Source of the DNA: CAG-791 sp963657295
GTDB lineage: Bacteria > Bacillota > Clostridia > Lachnospirales > Lachnospiraceae
Assembly: GCA_963657295.1 (NCBI GenBank)
Contig: CAVKMX010000021.1
Coordinates: 1 to 23,639, forward strand
DNA: 23,639 bases
Reading direction: 5' to 3'
Both the position numbers and the translations under genes were made by a program. This document shows positions 15,660-23,574 of this stretch, one piece after another; position 1 is the first letter of the stretch, and each line of letters begins with the position of its first letter. The notes beneath the pieces are model-generated. The model ran no database searches, was not told the origin of the DNA, and worked only from the letters and a program-made list of their open reading frames with translations.

Positions 15660-18044
15660 ATGACTGAAGTGAAGGACTCCACCCGGATTTTCAAGGAACG
15701 GGAACGGATCGGTCACGCGGCACCCTCCGACCTCCCGGTTTCCGGGGAGAATGAGACAGAGTGCGGGGTGTCGGAGGGCTTTGACAGCGGCACCATTGAG
15801 AAGACAGTTGAATTCTTGAGCCCTGAGGAGCTCTATCAGGATCTGCTGATCCGTGTGCGCCGGTATCACCCGAGCGAGGATCTTTCCATGATCGAGCGGG
15901 CCTATCAGCTGGCCTATAAGGCACACGAGGGACAAAAGCGGAAGAGCGGCGAGCCCTACATCATTCATCCTCTGGACGTTGCCATTATTCTGGCTGATCT
16001 GGAAATGGACCAGGAGACGATCGCAGCAGGGCTTCTGCACGATGTCGTGGAGGATACGGTCTATACCAAACAGAACATTACCGACACCTTCGGAAGCGAT
16101 GTCGCAGAGCTGGTGGACGGCGTGACAAAGCTCAAAAAGATCAAGCTCTCCGGTGATTATGCGGACAAGACGCAGGCCCAGCAGGAGATGCAGGCGGAGA
16201 ATCTGCGCAAGATGTTCCTGGCCATGGTTAAGGACATTCGTGTCATTCTGATCAAGCTCGCGGACCGTCTTCACAATATGCGCACACTTCAGTACCAGCC
16301 TCCGGAAAAGCAAAAGCGCATTGCGCAGGAGACCCTGGACATTTATTCTCCGATTGCGTCGCGCCTTGGCATCAGCAAAATCAAAGTAGAGCTGGACGAC
16401 CTTTCCCTTCGGTACCTTCGACCGGAGGTTTACAATGAGCTGGTTCAGCAGGTACGGGAGCGGAAATCTGAGCGGGAGCATTACGTTGAGGAAATTGCCG
16501 AGCATGTCGCAAAGGCCGTGAAGGAGGCCGGCATTGAGGCGAGAGTTGACGGCCGCGTCAAGCATTTTTTCAGCATATACAAGAAGATGGTGAACCAGCA
16601 CAAGACCATGGATGAGATCTATGATCTTTTTGCGGTGCGGATCATTGTGAATACAGTGAAGGACTGCTATGCCTCCCTGGGTGTGATCCATGAGATGTAC
16701 AAGCCCATTCCCGGGCGCTTCAAGGATTACATTGCGATGCCCAAGGCGAACGGCTACCAGTCGCTGCATACAACCCTGATCGGGAGAACCGGACAGCCGT
16801 TTGAAATTCAGATCCGGACGTTTGAAATGCATCGGGAGGCGGAGTACGGCATCGCAGCCCATTGGAAATACAAGGTCGCCAGCGACGGGCGGAAGGTGGA
16901 CGAATCGGAGCAGGAGAAGCTGATCTGGCTGCGTCAGATTCTGGAGTGGCAACAGTCCATGTCGGACAACAAGGAGTTCATGCAGCTGCTCAAGAGCGAT
17001 CTGGACCTGTTCTCAGACAGCGTATACTGCTTTACACCGGGAGGTGAGGTGAAGAATCTCCCCGCCGGGTCGACGCCCATTGATTTCGCCTATTCCGTTC
17101 ACTCCGCGGTCGGCAACAAGATGGTGGGGGCAAGGGTCAACGGAAAGCTGGTCCCCATTGATTATGTCATCCAGAACGGCGATCGGATCGAAATCATGAC
17201 GTCGCAGAACTCGCGCGGTCCGAGCCTCGACTGGCTGAACATCTGCAAGAGCGCTTCGGCGAAAACGAAGATCAACCAATGGTTCAAAAAGAATCAGAAG
17301 GAAGAGAACATTGTCCGCGGAAAGGAAGCCTTTGAGACCTATTGCAGGACCAAGGGCCTCAAGGAGGAGCAGCTGCTCAAGCCGGAGTACATGGATGCCG
17401 TGCTGCGCAAATACGGCTTCCGTGAGTGGGATGCGGTGCTGGCGGCCATCGGACACGGCGGCCTCAAGGAGGGGCAGGTTGCCAACAAGCTGCTGGAGCT
17501 CTACGAGAAGGATCATCAGGCACATCTGACGGATGCGGAGATCCTTCGCCAGGTGGAGGACAATGCGGCGAGACCGCATATGCACCGGCGCAGCTCTGGC
17601 ATCATTGTAAAAGGCATTCACGATGTGGCAGTGCATTATGCACGCTGCTGCAACCCGGTGCCGGGAGATGAGATCGTAGGCTTTGTCACAAGAGGACGGG
17701 GCGTCACCATTCACCGGACAGACTGCATCAACATGATGAATCTGCCGGAAATCGACCGCGCCAGACTCATTGATGCCGACTGGGAAAAGGGTGCGGACAC
17801 GCCGGGAGACGATTTTGAGGCGGAGATCAACATCTATGCAACGGACCGCGCGGGGCTTCTGTCGGATATTTCCAGAACCTTTACCGAGAAAAACATTTCG
17901 ATTGTCGGCGTCAACACCAGGACGAACAAGCAGGGCTTTGCGACGATGAATGTTATTTTTCACGTCGGCGGCACGAAGGAGCTGGCGGCGATCATTGAAA
18001 AGTTGCGGCAGGTCCGCAATGTGATTGATATCAAGCGTGCATGA
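15660..18044 (+). CDS. rel: Rel, bifunctional (p)ppGpp synthetase/hydrolase
   Basis: A 794-residue long RSH enzyme of the stringent response. Order: a divergent acidic N-terminal extension (about 1-55), HD hydrolase domain with intact HD (127-128, LLHDVVEDT), synthetase domain with the RFKD motif (353-356) and NGYQSLHTT, TGS domain (about 456-516, VYCFTPGGEVKNLPAGSTPIDFAY), a helical region, a zinc-finger-like segment with CC (663-664, CCNPVPGDEIVGF) and a C-terminal ACT domain (about 720-794). RFKD rather than EFDD marks the bifunctional type, and the intact HD motif agrees. The ATG at 15660 is preceded by AAAAAGGAG. In many Firmicutes dtd follows rel; here 81 bp without a gene lead to the hydrolase gene. 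Confidence 0.96.
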   Translation: MTEVKDSTRIFKERERIGHAAPSDLPVSGENETECGVSEGFDSGTIEKTVEFLSPEELYQDLLIRVRRYHPSEDLSMIERAYQLAYKAHEGQKRKSGEPYIIHPLDVAIILADLEMDQETIAAGLLHDVVEDTVYTKQNITDTFGSDVAELVDGVTKLKKIKLSGDYADKTQAQQEMQAENLRKMFLAMVKDIRVILIKLADRLHNMRTLQYQPPEKQKRIAQETLDIYSPIASRLGISKIKVELDDLSLRYLRPEVYNELVQQVRERKSEREHYVEEIAEHVAKAVKEAGIEARVDGRVKHFFSIYKKMVNQHKTMDEIYDLFAVRIIVNTVKDCYASLGVIHEMYKPIPGRFKDYIAMPKANGYQSLHTTLIGRTGQPFEIQIRTFEMHREAEYGIAAHWKYKVASDGRKVDESEQEKLIWLRQILEWQQSMSDNKEFMQLLKSDLDLFSDSVYCFTPGGEVKNLPAGSTPIDFAYSVHSAVGNKMVGARVNGKLVPIDYVIQNGDRIEIMTSQNSRGPSLDWLNICKSASAKTKINQWFKKNQKEENIVRGKEAFETYCRTKGLKEEQLLKPEYMDAVLRKYGFREWDAVLAAIGHGGLKEGQVANKLLELYEKDHQAHLTDAEILRQVEDNAARPHMHRRSSGIIVKGIHDVAVHYARCCNPVPGDEIVGFVTRGRGVTIHRTDCINMMNLPEIDRARLIDADWEKGADTPGDDFEAEINIYATDRAGLLSDISRTFTEKNISIVGVNTRTNKQGFATMNVIFHVGGTKELAAIIEKLRQVRNVIDIKRA

Positions 18045-18125
18045 CGGACCGCTGCTGCAGTGTGTCCTGCGGCGCGGGGAGAAGGCAGGCTGCGGCCCGG
18101 ATGGAGGGGTGCGGAAGGAGTGTCT

Positions 18126-18773
18126 ATGGCAAAGGTGATCATCGGCAGCTGCGTGGTCGGCGTCGTGCAGACGAATGTCTACTATCTGTATCTGGAGGGC
18201 AGTGCGGAGACGGTTCTGGTGGATCCGGCAGATCACGGCGGCGCGTTGGTGAAGGCACTGGAGGAGCAGGGCCTTCGGGTGACGGCCATTCTCCTGACCC
18301 ACGGCCATTTTGATCATATCGGCGGCGTCAACGAGGCCAGAGAGAGGACCGGGGCGAAGGTATATGCGGGCGACCGGGAGGCACGGCTGCTGTCGGACCC
18401 GGAGGACAATCTCTCGGCAGCGTACGGAAGGAGCATCCGCGTCAAACCGGATGTTCTGCTGCGGGATGGGGAAACGGTGGAGCTGGCAGGGATTGCCTTC
18501 CGCTGCATCTCCACGCCGGGGCACACGGAGGGGAGCTGCTGCTATTACGTTCATCCGTCGGACGGCACGCCGCTTCTCCTTGCAGGAGATACATTGTTCG
18601 AGGAATCTGTCGGACGCACGGATTTTCCGACCGGCTCGATGAGCAGTCTGGTCCGATCTGTGCGGGAAAAGCTGTTCGTTCTGCCGGAGGAAACCATGGT
18701 CTGTCCGGGACACGGCGGGACGACGACCATCGGACATGAAAAGCGGTACAACTGTGTGGTGTCGGGAGATTGA
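18126..18773 (+). CDS. MBL-fold hydrolase, glyoxalase II-like (YcbL type)
   Basis: A 215-residue metallo-beta-lactamase-fold hydrolase. The metal-binding motif THGHFDHIGG gives H59, H61, D63 and H64; further ligands are in TPGHTEGS, AGDTLF and the C-terminal PGHGGTTTIGHE. This set and the short length fit the YcbL/glyoxalase II-like group often encoded between rel and hemZ in Firmicutes. The substrate is not known; thioester hydrolysis is the usual proposal. The ATG at 18126 has GGAAGGAG upstream; the frame is open further upstream but without a better start. It is followed after 3 bp by hemZ, so co-transcription is near certain. Confidence 0.87.
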   Translation: MAKVIIGSCVVGVVQTNVYYLYLEGSAETVLVDPADHGGALVKALEEQGLRVTAILLTHGHFDHIGGVNEARERTGAKVYAGDREARLLSDPEDNLSAAYGRSIRVKPDVLLRDGETVELAGIAFRCISTPGHTEGSCCYYVHPSDGTPLLLAGDTLFEESVGRTDFPTGSMSSLVRSVREKLFVLPEETMVCPGHGGTTTIGHEKRYNCVVSGD

Positions 18774-18776
18774 GGA

Positions 18777-20297
18777 ATGCTGCGGGTTGATGAGAATATA
18801 GATTTGTATCGGTACGAAATTCATTCTCTGGTGAAGGCCTTTTATCCGTCGGAGGAGGTGAAGGTCTGCGTTGACGGCGATGCCGGTGCAGAGAAGGTGA
18901 GGGCGCTTTGTCCGGATGTTTTCCTGCGGATCGTGCTGGAACCCGATGGGATCACGCTTTGCTTCGGCGATGGTGAAAATGTACCGATACGCAGAGGGCG
19001 GCCGGACACAGCTGTGAACTATGCGGCGAAATCACAGACTGCCAAAAGTGATTTAAAGACCTTTCTGTATCAGTCATTGTGCCGGCACACCGGACGGGTG
19101 CTGCCGTGGGGAGATCTGATCGGCATCCGCCCCACCAAGATCGCCATGACCAGAATGGAAGAGGGCGCCTCCGCAGAGGAGGCGTCCGATTTTCTTCGCA
19201 GGGAGCATCAGGTATCGGCGGAGAAGGCGGCGCTTGCCGTGGACATTGCGCAGAGAGAAAAGCGGATCCTGCAGGACATTCACTATGAGAACGGATACAG
19301 CCTTTACATCGGCATTCCGTTTTGCCCTACCACGTGCCTGTATTGCTCCTTCCCGTCATTTCCTGCCGCACAGTGGAAGGATCGGATGGATGACTATCTG
19401 ACCGCCCTGGAACGGGAAATGGAAGAAACCGCAGCCCTTATGAAGGGAAAGCTGCTGGATACGGTATACATCGGCGGCGGCACGCCGACGGCCCTGGAGG
19501 CGGAGCATCTGGAACGTCTGTGCAGCAGTATCGGGCGCAGCTATGATCTGCGCGGCGTACAGGAGTTCACGGTGGAAGCAGGGCGGCCGGACAGCATCAC
19601 GCGCTCCAAGCTGGAGGTGCTGCGGCGGCATCCTGTGACCAGGATCAGCGTGAATCCGCAGACCATGCAGGAGGAGACCCTTCGGCTGATCGGCAGACAT
19701 CACTCGGTACAGCAGGTGGTGGATACCTTCCGCCTGGCAAGGGACTGCGGTTTTGACAACATCAATATGGATCTGATCCTGGGACTGCCGGGAGAGGGAG
19801 CGGAGGACACCGCCTCGACCCTGCGGCAGATTGCAGAGCTCAATCCGGACTCTCTGACCGTTCATTCGCTTGCCATCAAGCGGGCGTCCAGGCTGCGCAG
19901 GCTCATCGACGAAAAGGGATATCCGGTTCTGATCAACACCGATGAAACCATGAAGATTGCGGCGGAGGGTGCGGCGGCCATGGGAATGAAGCCGTACTAT
20001 CTTTACCGGCAGAAGAATATCTCTGGAAACTTCGAGAATGTGGGATATGCCAGAGAAGGCAAATACGGCATCTACAACATCCTCATCATGGAGGAGAAGC
20101 AGACCATTCTGGCGCTCGGCGCCGGATCCGTCACGAAGAGAGTATATCCGGACGGACGGATTGAGCGATGCGACAACGCCAAGGAGGTGGCGGTATACCT
20201 GGACAATCTGGAGGAAATGCTGGAGCGCAAGAGAAGGCTTTTCACAGACACAGACACAGACACAGACACAGACGCGTCCGCTGCAGCCGGCCGGTGA
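18777..20297 (+). CDS. hemZ: HemZ-type radical SAM protein (coproporphyrinogen dehydrogenase-like)
   Basis: A 506-residue radical SAM protein related to oxygen-independent coproporphyrinogen III oxidase. The first about 170 residues are the HemZ-specific N-terminal domain; the cluster motif is C183-x3-C187-x2-C190 (GIPFCPTTCLYCSF), followed by the SAM-binding GGGTPTALE and the barrel segment INMDLILGLPGE. The C-terminal domain has KPYYLYRQKNISGNFENVGYA, typical of HemZ. In this family true haem synthesis is not always shown; some members act in haem or cofactor handling. The last 17 residues contain a Thr-Asp repeat encoded by a hexanucleotide tract. The start at 18777 lies 4 bases past the hydrolase stop, with GGGAGATTGAGG as ribosome binding site. 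Confidence 0.9.
   Translation: MLRVDENIDLYRYEIHSLVKAFYPSEEVKVCVDGDAGAEKVRALCPDVFLRIVLEPDGITLCFGDGENVPIRRGRPDTAVNYAAKSQTAKSDLKTFLYQSLCRHTGRVLPWGDLIGIRPTKIAMTRMEEGASAEEASDFLRREHQVSAEKAALAVDIAQREKRILQDIHYENGYSLYIGIPFCPTTCLYCSFPSFPAAQWKDRMDDYLTALEREMEETAALMKGKLLDTVYIGGGTPTALEAEHLERLCSSIGRSYDLRGVQEFTVEAGRPDSITRSKLEVLRRHPVTRISVNPQTMQEETLRLIGRHHSVQQVVDTFRLARDCGFDNINMDLILGLPGEGAEDTASTLRQIAELNPDSLTVHSLAIKRASRLRRLIDEKGYPVLINTDETMKIAAEGAAAMGMKPYYLYRQKNISGNFENVGYAREGKYGIYNILIMEEKQTILALGAGSVTKRVYPDGRIERCDNAKEVAVYLDNLEEMLERKRRLFTDTDTDTDTDASAAAGR
20243..20273 (+). repeat. In-frame CACAGA hexanucleotide microsatellite
   Basis: Five perfect CACAGA units plus one base near the 3' end of hemZ, encoding alternating Thr and Asp. 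Unit changes would lengthen or shorten the tail without shifting the frame. Confidence 0.95.
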
Positions 20298-20355
20298 CAT
20301 CGTCGGCAGAAGGTACGCCGGCGGATGCACGGACAGCGGGTTACAGTTCACTCGC

Positions 20356-20393
20356 CCGCCAGGACCCGTCACCGGCGGGCGTCTGTACAGTAA
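20356..20393 (+). repeat. Dispersed repeat R2, copy A (downstream of hemZ)
   Basis: A 38-bp sequence beginning CCGCCAGGACCCGTCACCGG and ending TGTACAGTAA. It is identical to the reverse complement of 23537-23574. It includes a stem-loop; in this copy the flanks extend it to CGCCCGCC/GGCGGGCG (20353-20381). Being about 60 bp after the hemZ stop, it may also act as a transcript-end hairpin. No gene lies between 20298 and 20504. Confidence 0.93.
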
Positions 20394-20433
20394 TGACAGC
20401 GGAGAAAGCGCATCCTGACCGCGGCACTCTGTC

Positions 20434-20462
20434 TTGACTTTTATAGTTAGTCATAATAAACT
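20434..20462 (+). promoter_or_regulatory. Promoter of the DUF2325 gene
   Basis: TTGACT at 20434-20439, 17-bp spacer, TAAACT at 20457-20462. One arm of a long inverted repeat lies in its spacer and the other just downstream of the expected start. Confidence 0.6.
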
Positions 20463-20490
20463 GCAATTAAGTTATCTATGACTAACCATA
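20442..20490 (+). promoter_or_regulatory. Candidate operator: 14-bp interrupted inverted repeat over the promoter
   Basis: TATAGTTAGTCATA (20442-20455) is inverted relative to TATGACTAACCATA (20477-20490), matching at 13 of 14 positions, with 21 bp between. The placement over the spacer and start region is what a repressor site would show. GTTAG/CTAAC half-sites recall DtxR/IdeR-like metalloregulator boxes, which would suit the metal ATPase downstream; the regulator identity is inference. The same arms could form an mRNA hairpin only partly, since the first lies upstream of the transcript start. Confidence 0.6.
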
Positions 20491-20504
20491 GAAAGGAAAG
20501 GCAG

Positions 20505-20783
20505 ATGAGCGTTGTGATCATAGGCGGCAATGAGTGTATGGAGCGCAGGTACAAGGAGGTGTGCAGGAGGCACGGATGCGAGGCCAAGGTGTTCTGCAAG
20601 TTTAAGGGCGGCATGAAGGACCGCATTGGTTCTCCGGATCTCATGATCCTGTTCACTCACACGGTTTCGCACAAGATGGTGCAGTATGCCCTGAACGAAA
20701 CGGCAGGGAACACCACGGTTGTCCGTTCCCATACGAGCTCCATCTCCTCTCTGGACCAGATTCTGGAAGAGCATGCGAGCTGA
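20505..20783 (+). CDS. DUF2325 family protein
   Basis: A 92-residue protein of the uncharacterised DUF2325 family: it starts MSVVIIGGNECMERRYKEVC (a Rossmann-like beta strand followed by a glycine turn) and contains DLMILFTHTVSHKMV and a final TTVVRSHTSSISSLDQIL segment. Three Cys and several His could bind metal but no known motif is formed. The ATG at 20505 is preceded by AAAGGAAAGG; an upstream in-frame ATG at 20478 falls inside the operator arm and lacks a ribosome binding site. A terminator follows, so it is probably transcribed on its own under the candidate operator. Function unknown; its position suggests a link to metal or redox homeostasis (inference). Confidence 0.82.
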   Translation: MSVVIIGGNECMERRYKEVCRRHGCEAKVFCKFKGGMKDRIGSPDLMILFTHTVSHKMVQYALNETAGNTTVVRSHTSSISSLDQILEEHAS

Positions 20784-20811
20784 GAACAGAGGATGCTGCA
20801 GCAGACCGGAG

Positions 20812-20848
20812 TATGCCGGGGCAAACAGGGCTTTGCCGCGGCATATTT
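20812..20848 (+). terminator. Terminator after the DUF2325 gene
   Basis: A 14-bp stem with one G-G mismatch (20812-20825 with 20832-20845), 6-base loop, followed by TTT. It is strong in pairing, weak in T-run. Confidence 0.75.
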
Positions 20849-20896
20849 CAGTTCCGCCGGATTGACTCGGGTTGGCCGGACATTAGAAAGATTGTC

Positions 20897-20925
20897 TTTA
20901 CAAAAAGTTTGCGTGAACCTAACAT
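20897..20925 (+). promoter_or_regulatory. Candidate promoter of the DUF6110-ATPase pair
   Basis: TTTACA at 20897-20902, 17-bp spacer, TAACAT at 20920-20925. The leader to 21037 is about 105 nt and contains a small GGCCT/AGGCC hairpin. No copy of the 20442 inverted repeat is seen here. Confidence 0.5.
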
Positions 20926-21037
20926 GAGGGCAGCTGAGTACACAGAGATTCCGCCGGCCTTCGCGTGAGGCCATGCGGTTGCATTGCGGGTCCATGCAGG
21001 ATCCGGAGCAGATGGAAAAGAAGGAAGGTAGGACATC

Positions 21038-21334
21038 ATGAAAATGAACTGGGGTAAGCTGGGACTGTTTGCAGGCGGCGTGCTTTTCGGAACGGCGGGG
21101 ATTTCGATTCTCTCCAGCCGTGAGGCGAAGACGGCGTATACGCATTGCACGGCTGCTGTTCTGCGCGGTAAGGATGCGGTTGTGAAGACGGCGACAACGC
21201 TGAAGGAGAACTGCCAGGACATCGGTGCCGATGCGTCGGATATCAATGAGAAGCGCTACGCGGAGGACGAAGCCAGGGAATTGGAGAAGGCCAGGGCTTT
21301 TGTCGCGGAGCATGAGAACAAGGAAGAGGCATAA
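21038..21334 (+). CDS. DUF6110-like small membrane-anchored protein, FezA-like candidate
   Basis: A 98-residue protein. An N-terminal hydrophobic, glycine-rich helix (WGKLGLFAGGVLFGTAGISIL, residues about 4-24) is followed by SSREAKTAYTHCTAAVLRGKD and a charged, Glu/Lys/Ala-rich helical tail to KEEA. This is the look of the DUF6110 family, which is commonly encoded beside P-type ATPases in Clostridia. Small proteins with an N-terminal hydrophobic segment next to a P1B-6 ATPase are also a feature of ferrosome (fez) loci, where FezA occupies this place; equivalence is inference. AAGGAAGG lies 9 bases before the ATG (a second ATG two codons on is possible). The ATPase gene follows after 5 bp. 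Confidence 0.75.
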   Translation: MKMNWGKLGLFAGGVLFGTAGISILSSREAKTAYTHCTAAVLRGKDAVVKTATTLKENCQDIGADASDINEKRYAEDEARELEKARAFVAEHENKEEA

Positions 21335-21339
21335 ACGGA

Positions 21340-23496
21340 ATGAAATATCTGATTCTTCACGAATCTGCCCACACCATGCGCGTTCATATGGCTGGGTATC
21401 GGATGTCGATGGATCAGGCGGACATTCTGGAATATTATCTGAAGAATCTGCCCTATGTGGCGGATGCAAGGGTATATGACAGGACAGGGGATGCGATCAT
21501 CACCTACCGCAGGAACAAAGAGTGCAGAGAGCAGCTGATGGAGGCTCTCTGTACTTTTTCATATCGGGATCCGGATGCCGCAGCGCTGGTGCCGGAGCAG
21601 ACCGGCAGGGCGCTGAATGCGCAGTATCAGGGCAAACTGGCCGTGACGATTGCGGGGAGGTACCTCCGCAAGCTGTTCCTGCCGCTGCCGCTGCAGATTG
21701 CCTGGACGGTGGCAAGGAGTGTGCGGTTCCTCTGGAAGGGGCTGTGCTGCCTTGCCGGGGGGCACCTGCAGGTTCCGGTGCTGGATGCCGCGGCCATTCT
21801 GGCCGCCATGATGACGGGCGATTTTGACACGGCAGGGTCCGTTATGTGGCTGCTGGACATCGGAGATCTGCTGGAGGAGTGGACACATAAGAAATCGATC
21901 GGGGATCTGGCTCGTTCCATGTCCCTGAAGGTGGACAGGGTGTGGATGAAGACGGCCGACGGACAGGATGTCCTGGTCAATGTCGGCGATGTACAGGCCG
22001 GGGACCGGATCTGCGTCCGCACGTCCAACATCATTCCCCTGGACGGCGTGGTGACGGAAGGCGAAATGAGCGTCAATCAGGCCTCCATGACCGGCGAAGC
22101 GGTGCCGGTGGTCAAGACCTGCGGCAGCTATGTCTATGCCGGAACTGTGGTGGAAGAGGGCGAATGCGTGATTGAGGTTGCCAGAAAGGCCGGCACCGGG
22201 AAATATGACCAGATTGTCCGCATGATTGAGGAATCGGAGAAGCTCAAATCCAACACGGAGGCCAGAGCATATCATCTGGCGGATTCGCTGGTTCCATATT
22301 CTCTTGGGCTGACGGCTGCGGTGTACCTTCTGACGGGGAATGTGGCCCGGGCCATGGCCTCCCTGATGGTGGATTTCTCCTGTGCACTGAAGCTGTCTAT
22401 GCCGCTGGCCGTGCTCTCGGCCATTCGCGAGGCCGGTGTCTACGACATTGCGGTGAAGGGCGGCAAATTCCTGGAGGCTGTGGCAGAGGCGGATACCATC
22501 GTGTTCGACAAGACGGGCACACTGACGCATGCGGCACCTGCAGTGGCGGCGATTGAAACCTTTGACGGCGAGAACGAGCAGACTGCCCTGCAGGTCGCTG
22601 CGTGTCTGGAGGAGCATTTCCCGCATTCCATTGCCAACGCGGTAGTGAACGAAGCGAGAGCACGGAAGATTGATCACGCGGAAATGCACACGGAGGTGAA
22701 ATATGTGGTGGCCCACGGCATTGCCAGTGAGATCGGCGGGAAGCGCGCCGTGATCGGAAGCCATCACTTTGTGTTTGAGGATGAGAAGTGTACGGTGTCG
22801 GAAGAGGACAGGCCAAGGCTGGATCAGCTGCCGCCGCAGTATTCCCATCTGTACCTGGCCATTGACGGCCGGCTGAAGGCGGTAATCTGTATTTTTGATC
22901 CGCTGCGCGAGGAGGCTGCCGATGTCATTCATGCCCTGCATGTCCAGGGCATTGACAAGGTATGCATGATGACCGGCGACAATGAGCGTACGGCGGAGGC
23001 GGTCGCGAAGGCTCTGCATCTGGATGAATTTCACGCGGAGGTTCTGCCGGAGGATAAGGCTGCCTTTATCCGCAGAGAGCATGAGGCCGGGCGGAAGGTG
23101 ATCATGGTGGGAGACGGAGTCAACGATACGCCGGCACTTTCCGAGGCGGATGCGGGAATTGCCATCAATGACGGTGCGGCCATCGCAAGAGAGGTGGCGG
23201 ACATTACGATCAGTGCATCGGATCTGCGCCAGCTCGTGGTGCTGCGGCATCTTTCCATGAAGCTGATGGAGCGGATCGATCGGAATTACCGCTTCATCAT
23301 CGGCTTCAACGCGGGTCTGATCGCGCTTGGCATTGCAGGCATTCTGCCGCCGGCGACCTCCGCCCTGCTGCACAACACATCCACCCTGGTGACAGGTCTG
23401 CAGAGCATGTCGAACCTGATGCCGCAGACAGCCATCGAGGATCCCGAGAAGCGCCGCATGGCAGCCGCCTGCCTGCAATCGGCAGAATTCAGGTAA
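21340..23496 (+). CDS. P1B-type metal-transporting ATPase with SCA motif (P1B-6-like, FezB candidate)
   Basis: A 718-residue P-type ATPase. N-terminus (1-60): HMA_2-like fold without CxxC but with His residues (HESAHTMRVHM). Membrane helices follow about 130-175, then the actuator domain with TGEAVPV (251-257), a helix pair around 320-370 whose metal site reads DFSCALKLS (S347-C348-A349), the phosphorylation site DKTGTLTH (Asp390), a P/N-domain block EEHFPHSIA in place of the usual HP motif, TGDNERTA, and the hinge GDGVNDTPAL (591-600). The usual CPC or SPC is absent; SCA is, as I recall, the mark of the P1B-6 group, whose studied members (FezB) load iron into ferrosomes. Export of another transition metal is the alternative. 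It starts 5 bp after the DUF6110 gene. Confidence 0.9.
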   Translation: MKYLILHESAHTMRVHMAGYRMSMDQADILEYYLKNLPYVADARVYDRTGDAIITYRRNKECREQLMEALCTFSYRDPDAAALVPEQTGRALNAQYQGKLAVTIAGRYLRKLFLPLPLQIAWTVARSVRFLWKGLCCLAGGHLQVPVLDAAAILAAMMTGDFDTAGSVMWLLDIGDLLEEWTHKKSIGDLARSMSLKVDRVWMKTADGQDVLVNVGDVQAGDRICVRTSNIIPLDGVVTEGEMSVNQASMTGEAVPVVKTCGSYVYAGTVVEEGECVIEVARKAGTGKYDQIVRMIEESEKLKSNTEARAYHLADSLVPYSLGLTAAVYLLTGNVARAMASLMVDFSCALKLSMPLAVLSAIREAGVYDIAVKGGKFLEAVAEADTIVFDKTGTLTHAAPAVAAIETFDGENEQTALQVAACLEEHFPHSIANAVVNEARARKIDHAEMHTEVKYVVAHGIASEIGGKRAVIGSHHFVFEDEKCTVSEEDRPRLDQLPPQYSHLYLAIDGRLKAVICIFDPLREEAADVIHALHVQGIDKVCMMTGDNERTAEAVAKALHLDEFHAEVLPEDKAAFIRREHEAGRKVIMVGDGVNDTPALSEADAGIAINDGAAIAREVADITISASDLRQLVVLRHLSMKLMERIDRNYRFIIGFNAGLIALGIAGILPPATSALLHNTSTLVTGLQSMSNLMPQTAIEDPEKRRMAAACLQSAEFR

Positions 23497-23536
23497 ATTT
23501 ACCGCTGCGCCGGCGGAGGGTGCTGCGGAGGATCCG

Positions 23537-23574
23537 TTACTGTACAGACGCCCGCCGGTGACGGGTCCTGGCGG
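23537..23574 (-). repeat. Dispersed repeat R2, copy B (downstream of the ATPase)
   Basis: The 38 bp are the exact reverse complement of 20356-20393. As at the other site it follows a + strand gene closely (40 bp after the stop). Its flanks do not match those of copy A, and the extended stem arm is changed (GGCGGAGC in place of GGCGGGCG). The rest of the window to 23639 shows no gene. Confidence 0.93.

Noticed and set aside
20243..20273. Short tandem repeats considered as a CRISPR array
   Set aside because: Six-base units with no spacers inside a coding frame; a microsatellite.
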